DNA of 64,000 nt, from NCBI GenBank assembly GCA_949361645.1, contig OX442415.1, positions 19,065,283 to 19,129,282 on the forward strand, written 5' to 3'. Positions 12,001-22,441 of this stretch are shown in pieces. The DNA is from Spongilla lacustris. Its lineage: Eukaryota; Porifera; Demospongiae; Spongillida; Spongillidae. The translations under genes and the position numbers were made by a program. Numbering within the stretch: position 1 is the first letter of the stretch; every line of letters starts with the position of its first letter. Under the pieces are notes generated by a model that ran no database searches, was not told where the DNA came from, and worked only from the letters and a program-made list of their open reading frames with translations.

Positions 12001-15000
12001 CATAACTCTCTCTCCTTATCTACAAAAAAATTATGTACAAATTGTAGGACAATCTGGTAAACATATTTAAAACAAGAACACAATCTTAGGTGAAAGGTTA
12101 TATTTACATAGCGATTTGAAAAAAAAAAAAAAAGAAAAAAAAACTTACCTTGGCTTCCTCCTCCCCAGGCTTTCTGATCCTCTTTTTCTTCTCCTCATTA
12201 ACCTTGGGGGTGGCTCCCAGCCCCAGTCCTCTGGGACGAGATATGAACTCGATTGGCTCAGTCAAGCTGCACATATAGGTAAGGAAGAGGGTAATGGAAG
12301 TAGAGGAGTCCCACGATGCCAACCAGACTAAACCAATTATGTACCTTTCCTTATATGGTAGTTACCTTTGACATTATATTAGATGTATCATTCCCAACAG
12401 GAGGAAAAAGGGGAACTCCCCCACATAACTGTAACTTATGTGATACTCACATATCGCATTGCTTCAACCCCCTGCACACCAGGGGGACCACCCCACAGCC
12501 CCCCCTGCACACCAGAGGGACCACCCCACAGCCCCCCCCTGCACACCAGAGGGACCACTTCACAGCCCCCCTGCACACCAGAGGGACCACCCCACAGCCC
12601 CCCCTGCACACCAGGGGGACCACCCCACAGCCCCCCCTGCACACCAGGGGGACCACCCCACAGCCCCCCCTGCACACCAGGGGGACCCCCCCACAGCCCC
12701 CCCTGCACACCAGGGGGACCACCCCACATCCCCCTGCACACCAGGGGGACCACCCCACAGCCCCCCTGCACACCCGAGGGACCACCCCACAGCCCCCTCT
12801 GCACACCAGGGGGACCACCCCACATCCCCCTGCACACCAGGGGGACCACCCCACATCCCCCTGCACACCAGGGGGACCATCCCACAGCCCCCCTGCACAC
12901 CCGAGGGATCACCCCACAGCCCCCCTGGTGACCCCACAGCCCCCTGCACACCAGGGGGACCAGCCCCCTGCACACCAGAGGGACCACCCCACAGCCCCCT
13001 GCACACCAGGGAGACCACCCCACAGCCCCCTGGGGACCCCTCTCACCCTTTGTTGGTCTTGCCAATAGCCTCTCCCTTGTTCCAGCCCATTCCTTTTAGC
13101 ACAGCTTCTCCAAACTTTTCAATGGGCATGGCTTCGTAGTCTTCTGCCGTGCTCTAATTAGAATGAAAGACACAGTATTAGTATGCAGGTACACAGGGTG
13201 TTTTAAAAGTATGAATAACGTTATTTATACACCTTATTTCACAAAATAGGGACAGTGTTCAGCAGAATCAGTTACATGTACCTTACACCCTGGTGATACA
13301 AATGAGAGGGGCAAACCTTAAATGATCATGTATTAAAAACTGGGATGAGGTGGCACATCCTTATTTAACCATCCTTATTTATAGATTACAACAGTAGAAG
13401 TTATTGACCGTAATTGTTTTGTTATTATTATTAATTTATTTATTTTTGGTGGTAGGTGCACAAATGAATGGACTGCTGCACCCGCAGATGCATTGGTTTT
13501 GAACTTATTAAAAAATCCATTTTGATGTCTTACGCCACCAGTAAAAATTTGATAATATGCATGAACGTTCAGTGCACACTTAGAGATATCTTGCAGCTAG
13601 TGAACTGTTCATACTGTGTTACAGAAACAAAGATTAGGTTATACCAACAAATCGTTGTGTACATGTAGGTGCATATATCGTGGGAATTGGATCTCCGCAA
13701 CAAATACAACACTCTTAATGTCTATTGTCCTGAATGTCCACCCGGGGGTACAATTGTATACCCGGGTGGACAGCAAAAAAAGTTTTTGCCATTCGGTCAT
13801 GGAAGGGACCTAGTTGCATTTAACGGTACTGGCTTATAGATATAGAACAAGTCTTTTCAGGATTGGGCTGAGATAAGCAAGGCTTAAATCCTTTTGGTTC
13901 ATGTAGAACGAGCTGTGCTAAGTGTACCTATCCATTATGCTCCGTGCGGATCAGTCGGAGCGTAATGGATAGGTCCGCTAGCACGGGTCATTTTACGAGT
14001 ACTAAAAGGATTTAAGCCTTACTTATCTTGACCCAATCCTGAAAAGACTTGTTCTGTAAGCTAGTACTGTTAAATGCTGCCATTGCCGAACGGCAAAAAC
14101 TTTTTTTGCTGTCCAACCAGGTACCCCCGGGTGGACATTCAGGACAATAGACATTAACATTTCACTAGATACAGGATTGGAAGCATTTCGGACGCTTGCA
14201 CCTGGGGATGAAACAGGTCTAGCGGTTTATCAACCAAATGTTGCAATAAAAGCATATTAGGTAACAAACGTACAGAAGTTATGCTAACAGTCGCAAAGAT
14301 CTATTCATTAGCATAAAAAAACGGTGATAAAATTAAAACACTCAACATTGTCCGATTATGTTATAACCACATGCATCAGCATATATATACAGACACTCAA
14401 CTATATGCCTTAAGAAACACTACAGAAAATGTTAATGTTTAACCTCCAGGGAAAAATCCTTATTTATGGATGTCATTATCCTTTTAAATATAAGGATCAT
14501 CTTTCACATTGCATGTTTTTGCCAAGCAAGTTAGATAACATAACTGCCCGATTGCATACATCTAGCCTCCATAACAAGCATGATGTCAATATGATCATGT
14601 GGTAAAAACAGGGATGAGGTGGCACATCCTTATTTAACCATCCTTAAATAAGGATTACAACAGTAGAAGTTATTGACCATAATGGTTTTAGAAATCTTGA
14701 TTTTCTCTGATAGTCAGTTACTCCCGTTATACTCACAACCTGATTCGAAGTCAAAGAAATAATTTGTGGTTGATACGTCATCCATATTAAATCATAACAC
14801 TTCAAAATTAATATCAAGTTTGGATATGCATTTGTATAGACGCTCGCTTCTGCTCAAACACCAGCATGTACGTACCCGAGCCTTGCTGGGAACACGTGTA
14901 TGTACCCTAGCCTTGCTTGGAACACGTGTATGTACCCGAGCCTTGCTTGGAACACGTGTATGTACCCTAGCCTTGCTGGGAACACGTGTACGTACCCTAG

Positions 15001-18000
15001 CCTTGCTGGGAACACGTGCACTGTATGTGGTTACATTGAATAACTAGTGTGCTTTTTAATCCTATCATTGAGTGCAGTACCATCAGGCATGTACATTGTA
15101 AAATGGTGGATCAGATCTGGGGGGGGGAGGAATGGTATGGCCAGAGCTCTAGGAAGCGTTGCCAATTGGTATACAATATCTTAGCCCCAATTAATTAGAC
15201 TCGAGGGGACCACGCCATTGCCTACACCTACTGTTGCTGCCGCTGTCATTTGACGAATCAGTGCTGCCGCATTGGTCACCTACATGTATGTCATCCATCC
15301 GTACTGAGGAACTACATCTGTCGCTTTCTGTGGCTCCCCCTTGGTATCTAAGCAGGGTTGCCTAGCGACACACTCAAGTAGATGCAATTGCTTCCGTGGA
15401 ATTACTGGTACGTGGGTGTAGCATACACCCATTGTTAAACACCGTGGATATTGTTACACAGGTCCATCTGACAGTGTAGATTCTACTCCTTAAGTTTTCA
15501 GAAACCTGCACATCTTTGCTATACATGTAAGACACTTTGAGTTAATTTGCTCACTACCTTATTGCCAACGGCAAATGGCAGTTTCACCGTAATGAGATCG
15601 TAATACTGGGTTTTGAGCAAGCCAAACCTGTATTAATTGTAACAGTATTGCTGATCTGCATGATATTGAATCTAGTGCATCACTAATATAAAACAAAGCA
15701 CCAAGTGTACATCATTCTGAAGTGGTCATCATCCTTATTTAAGGATGGCCACCCTTATTTATTTAAGGATTGCGGGAGATTAAACATTAAATACTTGTGG
15801 CCAATATTGCTCTAGCCTCATCCCCAGGCCATTTTAGTTAGGGGAAAAGATATGGCCAGACCTGTGCACACCGCAGGGGTGTTAGTGCACACCGCAGTGG
15901 TGTTAGTGCACACCGCAGGGGTGTTAGTGCACACCGCAGGGGTGTTAGTGCACACCGCAGTGGTGTTAGTGCACACCGCAGGGGTGTTAGTGCACACCGC
16001 AGGGGTATTAGTGCACACCGCAGTGGTGTTAGTGCACACCGCAGGGGCGTTAGTGCACACCGCAATGGTGTTAGTGCACACCGCAGTGGTGTTAGTGCAC
16101 ACCGCAGGGGCGTTAGTGCACACCGCAGTGGTGTTAGTGCACACCGCAGTGGTGTTAGTGCACACCGCAGGGGCGTTAGTGCACACCGCAGTGGTGTTAG
16201 TGCACACCGCAGGGGTGTTAGTGCACACCGCAGGGGTGTTAGTGCACACCGCAGGGGTGTTAGTGCACACCGCAGGGGTATTAGTGCACACCGCAGTGGT
16301 GTTAGTGCACACCGCAGTGGTGTTAGTGCACACCGCAGTGGTGTTAGTGCACACCGCAGTGGTGTTAGTGCACACCGCAGTGGTGTTAGTGCACACCACA
16401 GTGGTGTTAGTGCACACCGCAGTGGTGTTAGTGCACACCGCAGTGGTGTTAGTGCACACCACATGGGTGTTAGTGCACACCGCAGTGGTGTTAATGCACA
16501 CCGCAGGGGTGTTAGTGCACACCGCAGGGGTGTTAGTGCACACCGCAGTGGTGTTAGTGCACACCGCAGTGGTGTTAGTGCACACCACAGGGGTGTTAGT
16601 GCACACCGCAGTGGTGTTAGTGCACACCACAGGGGTGTTAGTGCACACCGCAGTGGTGTTAATGCACACTGCAGTGGTGTTAGTGCATAATATAGAGTAC
16701 CAGACATAGAGACAAACACATTCATATATTGAGCACACATAATAATAACTCATTTGAAAAGCAACCTCCAGTTGAGGTATGTTAAGTGCTCTATACAAAT
16801 GAGTTCTCTCGCTACATGTAACTTCCTCAAGTAAAGGATCATTGAGCAAGTAGTCAGAGCCAAGACTTCCCCGGCCCCATGCAGCTAAACAAAGCCTACT
16901 TACAATGTATGTGTACTTGATAATAATTGAATAACGAAATTGAAATCACTATGTCCAAGGATAATATATTACTTCTGTTGTATCCTGAGTACATGTACAT
17001 GTTGGCACTACTAAATGCTAAGGCATCCATGAGGGCCAGTTAAGTACATGCCATGTGTGAATACCATAGAAGCTAGACCCCCCTGGCTATCAGCCATGCT
17101 TGGCCCCCTGGCTATCAGCCATGCTTGGCCCCCTGGCTATCAGCCATGCTTGGCGAGAGGAATCGCTTCCGTAACAGCAGCGAAAAGCCATGAAGGAACT
17201 GCTGACCCAGCACATGGGAAATCATATATACATGTATAGGGAGCATGCCTAATCGGTTTACTAAAAATTACTATCACTTATGAAAACTTAATTAGTATGG
17301 CAAAGCACATTTGTCAACTCCAGTTACACACTGCCTCATCACGACATGGTTTTGATAGTGTTCACAAGTCAAATTTAAATCAAACTGTACCATGCCATTC
17401 TCACACGAAAAGAACGTGTCGTGTGAATGTGTACATGTACATGTAAGTACCTGGTACCACCACATGTATGTGGGCATGCACAATCCAATCATGACATAAC
17501 CAGATACCTCACTGCTCACCCCCTCACTTCATACCATTACCTCATCCTCCCTTCACACCATTACCTCATCCTCCCTTCACACCATTACCTCATCCTCCCT
17601 TCACACCATTACCTCATCAGGCCTGAGGTCTACATCGGCCAGTTCATCCCCCTCCTTGCCAGGTACCACGGGAGGCTTGTTCTGGAGCAGCAAGGGGATG
17701 ACCGCACCTCCCTCTGAGCCGCCATCCTTACCACGCCTCATGGCTGCCTCCACATCTGATGGTGAGAGGAGGGGGGAGAGGAGACAGAGTGGAAGAGAAG
17801 TGTCAAATGTTCAAGTACATGCGGTGTGGTGTGGGTGCACATGCACACAGGGGCATTGCCCTAGTGCTATGTACACACATGCCCATAGAGCCCCTCCTCC
17901 TAATCTGGAGGATAGTACATAGCCAACACGAGGCAACCAACTGTCAAATGTGAGCAGACATCTTCTCTCGTGGGTCCAACTAGCTAAATAAATGCAGGTA

Positions 18001-18121
18001 CAATTTACATGTACACCAAGACATTCCTACATGCTGGTACATGCTAGCTACTTGCTCCTAATCCCCCTCCCTCCCCATTATTAACAATCCACTCCCCATC
18101 CATGACCCATAGAAAGCATAT

Positions 18122-18178
<57 letters not shown>

Positions 18179-18613
18179 AATGTACATACATCTGCACCTT
18201 TGATAATGGCTTCAGCTGCTTCTTTATCAAGAGCCGCTTCTTCTTCCGACTTGTGTGTGCCCTCTCCCCCAGAGGCACGTGGCTTCTTCCCAGCAGGCTG
18301 CCTCCATAGGTTCCTCTGTATGAGGTGGACTATGTGTTCCTTCTCCACCGCCTTGCCTTTAGAGCTGCACAAACATGACAAAATGGATGTGTAATTCGCG
18401 CTACATTGTCAGTGCTATAAGCGTCGAGCCTCGTTCTGCCGCGCTACCCTACTTGTACCTCTGTATTTCTCTATCTTCTAACGAAGTGACGAAGTCTTTC
18501 TCTTCTCCCTGGTCTCCTTCCACACACCCCATTACCATGGGAGCCACTTTTTTCTTCTGGAACTTGAACGACACACCAGCCGTAGAGGACAGTCCTGGTT
18601 CATGGCTTGACAT
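9022..18613 (-). CDS. GPKOW: GPKOW: G-patch and KOW motif protein (5' eight exons, C-terminus not found)
   Basis: GPKOW is a nuclear RNA-binding protein of the spliceosome that works with the helicase DHX16 (family knowledge). I built eight exons by joining splice sites in phase: 18459-18613 (ATG at 18613), 18198-18364, 17613-17755, 13047-13153, 12149-12266, 11810-11885, 9247-9308 and 9022-9081. They total 888 nt, 296 codons without a stop. Exon 1 carries [15 protein letters not shown], close to the vertebrate N-terminus. Exon 2 has HIVHLIQ and exon 3 [10 protein letters not shown]. Exon 4 is the G-patch ([20 protein letters not shown]). Exon 5 has RPRGLGLGA and a basic tail. Exons 6-8 give the first KOW region ([12 protein letters not shown] / [16 protein letters not shown]). 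All introns are GT-AG except intron 8, which starts GCAAGT. The second KOW exon(s) were not recognised below 9022, so they either lie outside the window or are missed. The gene identity is secure; the 3' end is not. Confidence 0.9.
9091..9205. repeat. GGAGG polypurine tract in GPKOW intron 7
   Basis: About 115 bp of almost pure G/A on the plus strand. On the coding (minus) strand this is a C/T tract directly upstream of the exon 8 acceptor (CCCAG at 9082-9086), so it serves as an oversized polypyrimidine tract. Mirror-like purine runs of this kind can also form triplexes. Confidence 0.85.
9331..11697. repeat. 30-bp minisatellite, about 79 copies, in GPKOW intron 6
   Basis: The unit is GGTCATGGCTACTCCAGAGC followed by TACATGTGGG. 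Variants fall at fixed positions: GGCT/GACT, TACATG/TACACG/TATATG, and CCAGAGC/CCATAGC. Because 30 is a multiple of three, both strands stay open (plus frame period [10 protein letters not shown], minus frame period [10 protein letters not shown]). Exons 6 and 7 of GPKOW flank it with matching phase, so it is intronic. Higher-order structure is visible, with variant blocks recurring at 510 and 570 bp. Confidence 0.97.
11698..11832. repeat. 44-bp repeat, three copies, spanning the exon 6 donor of GPKOW
   Basis: Each unit includes (minus strand) the exon 6 tail GAGATACCTCCACCCCCTC and the donor ACAAG/GTATGTG or its variant ACATGGTATG. The first copy is the real exon end (11810). The two further copies lie inside the intron and run into the 30-bp array. 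Confidence 0.85.
12471..13032. repeat. 31-32-bp minisatellite in GPKOW intron 4
   Basis: About 17 copies of a unit containing CTGCACACCAGGGGGACCAC and CCCACAGCCCCC. The array begins within about 15 nt of the exon 4 donor (GG/GTGAGAGG at 13046-13045). Three plus-strand and several minus-strand ORFs over it are repeat translations. Confidence 0.95.
13323..14690. repeat. Pair of about 100-bp direct repeats around a foldback element
   Basis: Copies at about 13323-13425 and 14591-14690 share GATGAGGTGGCACATCCTTA, TTTAACCATCCTTA and ACAACAGTAGAAGTTATTGA. The 1.2-kb interval contains a foldback element. A related ATCCTTATTTAAGGAT motif recurs at 14455 and 15730. Both copies lie in intron 3 of GPKOW. 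Confidence 0.8.
13715..14157. mobile_element. Foldback MITE with TTAA at both ends
   Basis: The two halves are inverted copies over almost their whole length, about 200 bp each. The outer end TTAATGTCTATTGTCCTGAA is mirrored at 14157, and the central stem CCTATCCATTATGCTCCG pairs at 13927-13944 with 13956-13973. TTAA flanks both ends, as for piggyBac- or Kolobok-mobilised elements. It has no coding capacity. Confidence 0.8.
14868..15022. repeat. 30-bp minisatellite, about five copies
   Basis: The unit is TTGCTGGGAACACGTGTATG plus TACCCTAGCC with minor variants. It lies in GPKOW intron 3. Confidence 0.9.
15023..15863. other. Intron 3 sequence, nothing assigned
   Basis: Unique-looking sequence with a G run near 15121 and a TTAAGGAT inverted motif at 15730-15770. 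No exon of GPKOW fits the phase here. Confidence 0.4.
15864..16690. repeat. 21-bp minisatellite, about 39 copies
   Basis: The unit is GTGTTAGTGCACACCGCAGG or ..CAGTG (21-bp period). The array is open on both strands because the period is a multiple of three, which gives 285-343-aa ORFs with no real protein features. It lies in GPKOW intron 3. Confidence 0.97.
17081..17155. repeat. 25-bp repeat, three copies
   Basis: Three near-identical copies of CCCCCTGGCTATCAGCCATG plus CTTGG, in GPKOW intron 3. Confidence 0.9.
17523..17619. repeat. 24-bp repeat that copies the exon 3 donor of GPKOW four times
   Basis: On the minus strand each unit carries GATGAG/GTAATGG, the last six bases of exon 3 plus the 5' splice site, followed by TGTGAAGGGAG. 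Copies lie at about 17535, 17559, 17583 and 17607. Only the last is attached to the open exon. Use of any of the others would read into a TGA. Confidence 0.85.
18121..18174. repeat. (CT)n microsatellite
   Basis: An uninterrupted CT run in GPKOW intron 2, downstream of the exon 2 donor on the coding strand. It produces the false Arg-Glu repeat seen in a minus-strand ORF. Confidence 0.95.
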
Positions 18614-19593
18614 TCTAAAGAATGCCCACCATGGAAACAGTCGCTTTCTCTTTTATCACCTTATAAAATGTGACCGCAAGATAGCTTGTGGTCATGGTCT
18701 TAAAAGGTTGCCATCTCCTTTCGATCCCTAAATGAGTTGAGGAAATACGTACTGCCGCCTGTGCGCATGGGTTCATTTAATAGCAGTTGGTGGGAACATG
18801 CACCAGCTGGCATCATTACAAAGAAGGGTGGGAAAATTCAGGCAACCTGGTAGCTTTACCGTTCGTATTATTTCAAGCTAACTCTAAGGTAGTTACCTGC
18901 TGTACATGTATAGTCAGCTAGTGCGGAAATCATGTTCATTTAGATTAAAATTGGTAATTAGTAATTTGCGGGTGAATAACGAATAGTTGCAGGAAAATGA
19001 TTCGTATTGGTACAGATCAGAACCCATAGTAATGACCTTTTCAATTTGCGAACATATATATACACACATATATCACACACGCAAGCTTTGAGGTTGAGTG
19101 GGCACCTAGGTCTCTCTATAACTTAAGTCAACCTTGATATAGGAAGTGGGTACCCCAGCTAGCTGTCTCCTCTGCAGAGAGAACTATAATAAATTGTGTT
19201 TGTGTTGCAATGGCTGTTGAGTCATATTATGTGGCTTGGGGTTGTGAATCCCATATCATGCTTACCCTTGTTTAGGGAGCATTGTACTCGCTTGTAGTCC
19301 AACATCTCTCTGTCCAAATCACAGGCTCTCCGCTGCATCAGCCTGCATGTATGCAACTGAGCATGAGATTAAACATATGGAGAAATGTATGGTCACGAAA
19401 GTTTAACTGCGGTACGCTCCATGCATAGAGAACGTATGGCGTTTTTACAAACTTGATCATTATTTAATGAAATAACGAACCTGCAACTTTTGCTACCCAC
19501 TAGTACTACTCTAATTGATGTTCAAATGTAGGCAATTTCAAATTTTGTATCTTGTACCGCTGTGGGTGGGTGGATTGTCCCCGCGTGCGAAAT

Positions 19594-19595
<2 letters not shown>
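18614..19595. other. Region upstream of GPKOW, promoter expected
   Basis: No gene is seen. The GPKOW promoter should lie in the first few hundred bases on the minus strand, but I see no diagnostic element. Confidence 0.35.
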
Positions 19596-19625
<30 letters not shown>

Positions 19626-19634
19626 ACCCCCCCC
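19596..19634. repeat. Poly-C tract with one interruption
   Basis: About 39 bp of C with a single A. Confidence 0.95.
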
Positions 19635-19816
19635 GGTGCATGTCCTACCTATAACACTATAACAAAGGAAACAGTTATAAACGTCCAACCTGGATTTTTA
19701 TAACAAAAACCCGTCCTTATATAGCGTAAAAGCCATCCTGCCCGGATTATGCGTCCAGGATGGGACAACATGTGGTTCTACCCGGTTCTGTCGAACAAAA
19801 ACCACGTTGACAATAA

Positions 19817-20110
19817 CAAGTGAATCAAAAACTTCTTTATCGAGAAAATGATTGGTGGGATGTAGGATTGGTGATGCAAAAAGCAAGGAAACAAGGTACA
19901 GTATGTTAAAGTGAGGTTTGGTAGGATCCTACAACTCACAGTCCTGAATTTGCAAATGAAGAAGCCTATTTGCAAATGTACGACTGTTATAGTTGTAGGA
20001 TTCTACCATACCTCACTTTAACATACTGTACCTTGTTTCCTTGCTTTTTGCATCACCAATCCTACATACCACCAATCACTTTCTCGATAGAAAAGTTTTT
20101 GATTTACTTG
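19817..20110. mobile_element. Foldback element, about 120-bp arms
   Basis: The left arm (19817 to about 19938) and right arm (about 19987-20110) are inverted copies. Shared blocks include GATTGGTGATGCAAAAAGCA, ACAAGGTACAGTATGTTAAA and TAGGAT-CTACAACT. The loop is about 50 bp with a short TTTGCAAATG repeat. It has no coding capacity and no clear target duplication. Confidence 0.8.
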
Positions 20111-20569
20111 TTTCCATAATTTGTTTTCTCTGCCAGGAGTGTTCAATATATGGCTCGATATGGCTTAGTGTATTCGTTGCAATGGATCATTAGTATTGAA
20201 TAGGCCTCTTTTTATTTTATTGATAGGCCTATACCGTTGTTCTTCGGATATCTTAAACTCAGAGATGTCCTTGATAACGAGTCGTTCTCTTTGGCTTGCT
20301 GAATTAGAACCGCCTGTGTCTGCATAGATTAATAAGGTTATTAATCTATGGTATCTGCAGCTGCGTACGTTAATTGTGCGTACAGTAAATTAAGACGCGT
20401 GTGGCGTCATATTGCATACTGCTAGGCAACCGAGAATTTTCACCGATAACGAATTGCACCTGCTTGGGTTATTCATCACCAGCTAACAACTGTAGGTCTT
20501 ATTTGTATGAAAGGGCACGTTTGGAATCAAAATGCTACACTTTGAAATTAATTTCGTCTTCGTACGACC

Positions 20570-20731
20570 AGTGGCGGATCTAGCATAGCCCCCCCCCACA
20601 CATAGTTGGGCGTAGCCCCCCCCCCACCACACATAGTTAAATGCCGCCCCCCCCACACATTGTTGGGCGTAGCCTAGCCTCGCCCCCAGGCCCTGTTTTA
20701 TTAAAGTTACGGGGGGAAAAACAGGGCCTGG
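20570..20731. mobile_element. hAT-like end (AGTGGCGGATCTAG) plus hairpin
   Basis: The sequence AGTGGCGGATCTAG followed by C-rich sequence matches a terminal motif found six more times in the window. A hairpin with arms CCAGGCCCTGTTTT (20686-20699) and its complement (20718-20731) lies just beyond. GGGCGTAGCC motifs also occur here. Confidence 0.55.
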
Positions 20732-21639
20732 TAGACACTGCCAGGGTCGAAGCGCGCATGCGCTAGTTTGTCCCAGAATACCTGGGGTAACCGTAATTTC
20801 CTTTTGGAAACCATTCCGTATACTCATCTGATTTCGCGATGGCGTATTCTCACGGTTGTATGCGGCTGGAAACTAAGTCAACAATTAGATCATTTACGGT
20901 ATTACCATATATTTCTTAACTGATGGCTCATTATAGACATCTGATGTTTAAAAGCAAACCATGACTCACCAGAACTAGCAAATCAAAAAGTGAAAACGAA
21001 CTCAAACACTGCATTCCTTTTCCTGTCATGTCCAGTCAATGCGCACAATTGAAATTCCACATCGATAGCATGCGCATACCGTTTAGCAAGGTCACGCGAT
21101 ACGTATTTAGAAGGAGGGCGTTACTAAATTCGACGAAGTAGCCTTTGGTGACTGAACTGGAAGGTAAGAGTACTACAGCGATGCTCAGGAGGCATGTGGC
21201 TACCAGAATGTACTAACCTGAAGTGGCAACGCATTTTCTGTCACCACGAACAAGCTGAGCGTATTGCATGAATAATCGACGTACGTTGTGGTTTTGCCCT
21301 ATACATATAAACATTATAGGTATGGATTACAATTTCCATACATTGCAGAGTGTGTGGGCAGAGGCTAACGAAGTACAGGGCAAAGTAAAGAATCAGCTCT
21401 GAGTGCATAGCATTCTCAGTTGAGCTGAAAATAGCTTGTGACATTGACACATCTGGGGATGATGTCACCCTGAGATGTTCTGCATGCAATGTAAGCTGGG
21501 TATGTAGAGAACCATCTGTGCCATCACAAAGTGAGTGCATCACAAATGTGCAATGATGCTATTTGAGTGGCAAAACAAGTAAACATATGACATCATGAGA
21601 GGTAAACACTTGGTAGAGGTCATCTTGAGAAGATTGCCC
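20732..21639. other. Unassigned sequence
   Basis: No gene was recognised. One 100-codon minus-strand ORF (21241-21543) has no recognisable domain and may be part of the broken gene that follows, on the opposite strand. Confidence 0.35.
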
Positions 21640-22441
21640 CTCCTCTAGTTCTCCATAGTGAACCTAGCCCACCTTTGGCAAGAGCTAACAACTTGTCAAT
21701 GCTAAAGGAGCTGAAGTGTGCACTGTGATCCAACATCCTCTCACAGCCACTGGAACTGCTGTGTGGTGCACTGGTGTGCTCCAAATGCCTCTGGGAGTGG
21801 ATAGCAGCATATGATGCTATGAACCGTCCATGCTGCTCAGAGGACGGATAGTCCTCTGCTGCTCAGAGATGGTCCCATGTTGCTCAGAGATGGTCCCATG
21901 CTGCCCAGAGGATGGTCCCATGCTGCCCAGAGGATGGTCCCATGCTGCCCAGAGGATGATCCCCTGCTGCTCAGAGGATGGTCCCCTGCTGCTCAGAGGA
22001 TGATCCCCTGCTGCTCAGAGGATGATCCCCTGCTACTCAGAGGATGATCCCCTGCTGCTCAGAGGATGATCCCCTGCTGCTCAGAGGATGATCCCCAGCT
22101 GCTCAGAGGACAGTCCCATGCTGCTCAGAGAATGGTCCTCTGCTGCTCAGAGGATGGTCCCCTGCTACTCAGAGGATGGTCCCCTGCTGCTCAGAGGATG
22201 GTCACCAGGATGGTCCCCTAGTCAGACTATCATCAAATGTGATAATGCTGCTGTCAGATGTTCTGGAGCACTGTATACAGACTGCAGCAGGGATATTAAG
22301 GATGGTGACTATGAAGAGCATGAGTGTGTACCAACTCTTACACCTGAGGAGGAGAAGCAAGCGGGATTACTGAAGAAGGCCATCTCTACCTGTCCTGACA
22401 AAGCCATCATACAACTTGCTACAGAGGAAGCAGTTAAGTGA
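21640..22441 (+). pseudogene. Broken RING/zinc-finger gene with a minisatellite inside
   Basis: The reading frame before the array shows a RING-like pattern, LSQPLELLCGALVCSKCLWE and then a PCC, but the expected second cysteine position is a TGA stop at 21726-21728. After the array (22205 onward) a frame continues with a second Cys/His cluster (CDNAAVRC, DCSRDI, EEHEC) and LTPEEEKQAGLLKKAIS, ending with TGA at 22439-22441. The order (RING, Cys/His finger, LTP.E helix) matches an invertebrate family with RAG1-like N-terminal fingers, as I recall it; that assignment is inference. The copy is non-functional because of the stop and the 370-bp array. Confidence 0.55.
21838..22205. repeat. 22-bp minisatellite inside the broken RING gene
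   Basis: About 16 copies of AGGATGGTCCCCTGCTGCTC plus AG. One frame of a unit reads MVPCCSE, which matches the PCC at the end of the RING segment, so the array probably grew out of that coding sequence. Confidence 0.9.

Noticed and set aside
12316..13139. Proline-rich and Gly/Val-rich ORFs up to 250 aa
   Set aside because: They cover the intron 4 minisatellite and both neighbouring exons in the wrong frame or strand.
15818..16849. 343-, 300- and 285-aa ORFs on both strands
   Set aside because: They are translations of the 21-bp array inside GPKOW intron 3. The period is a multiple of three, so all frames without a stop stay open.
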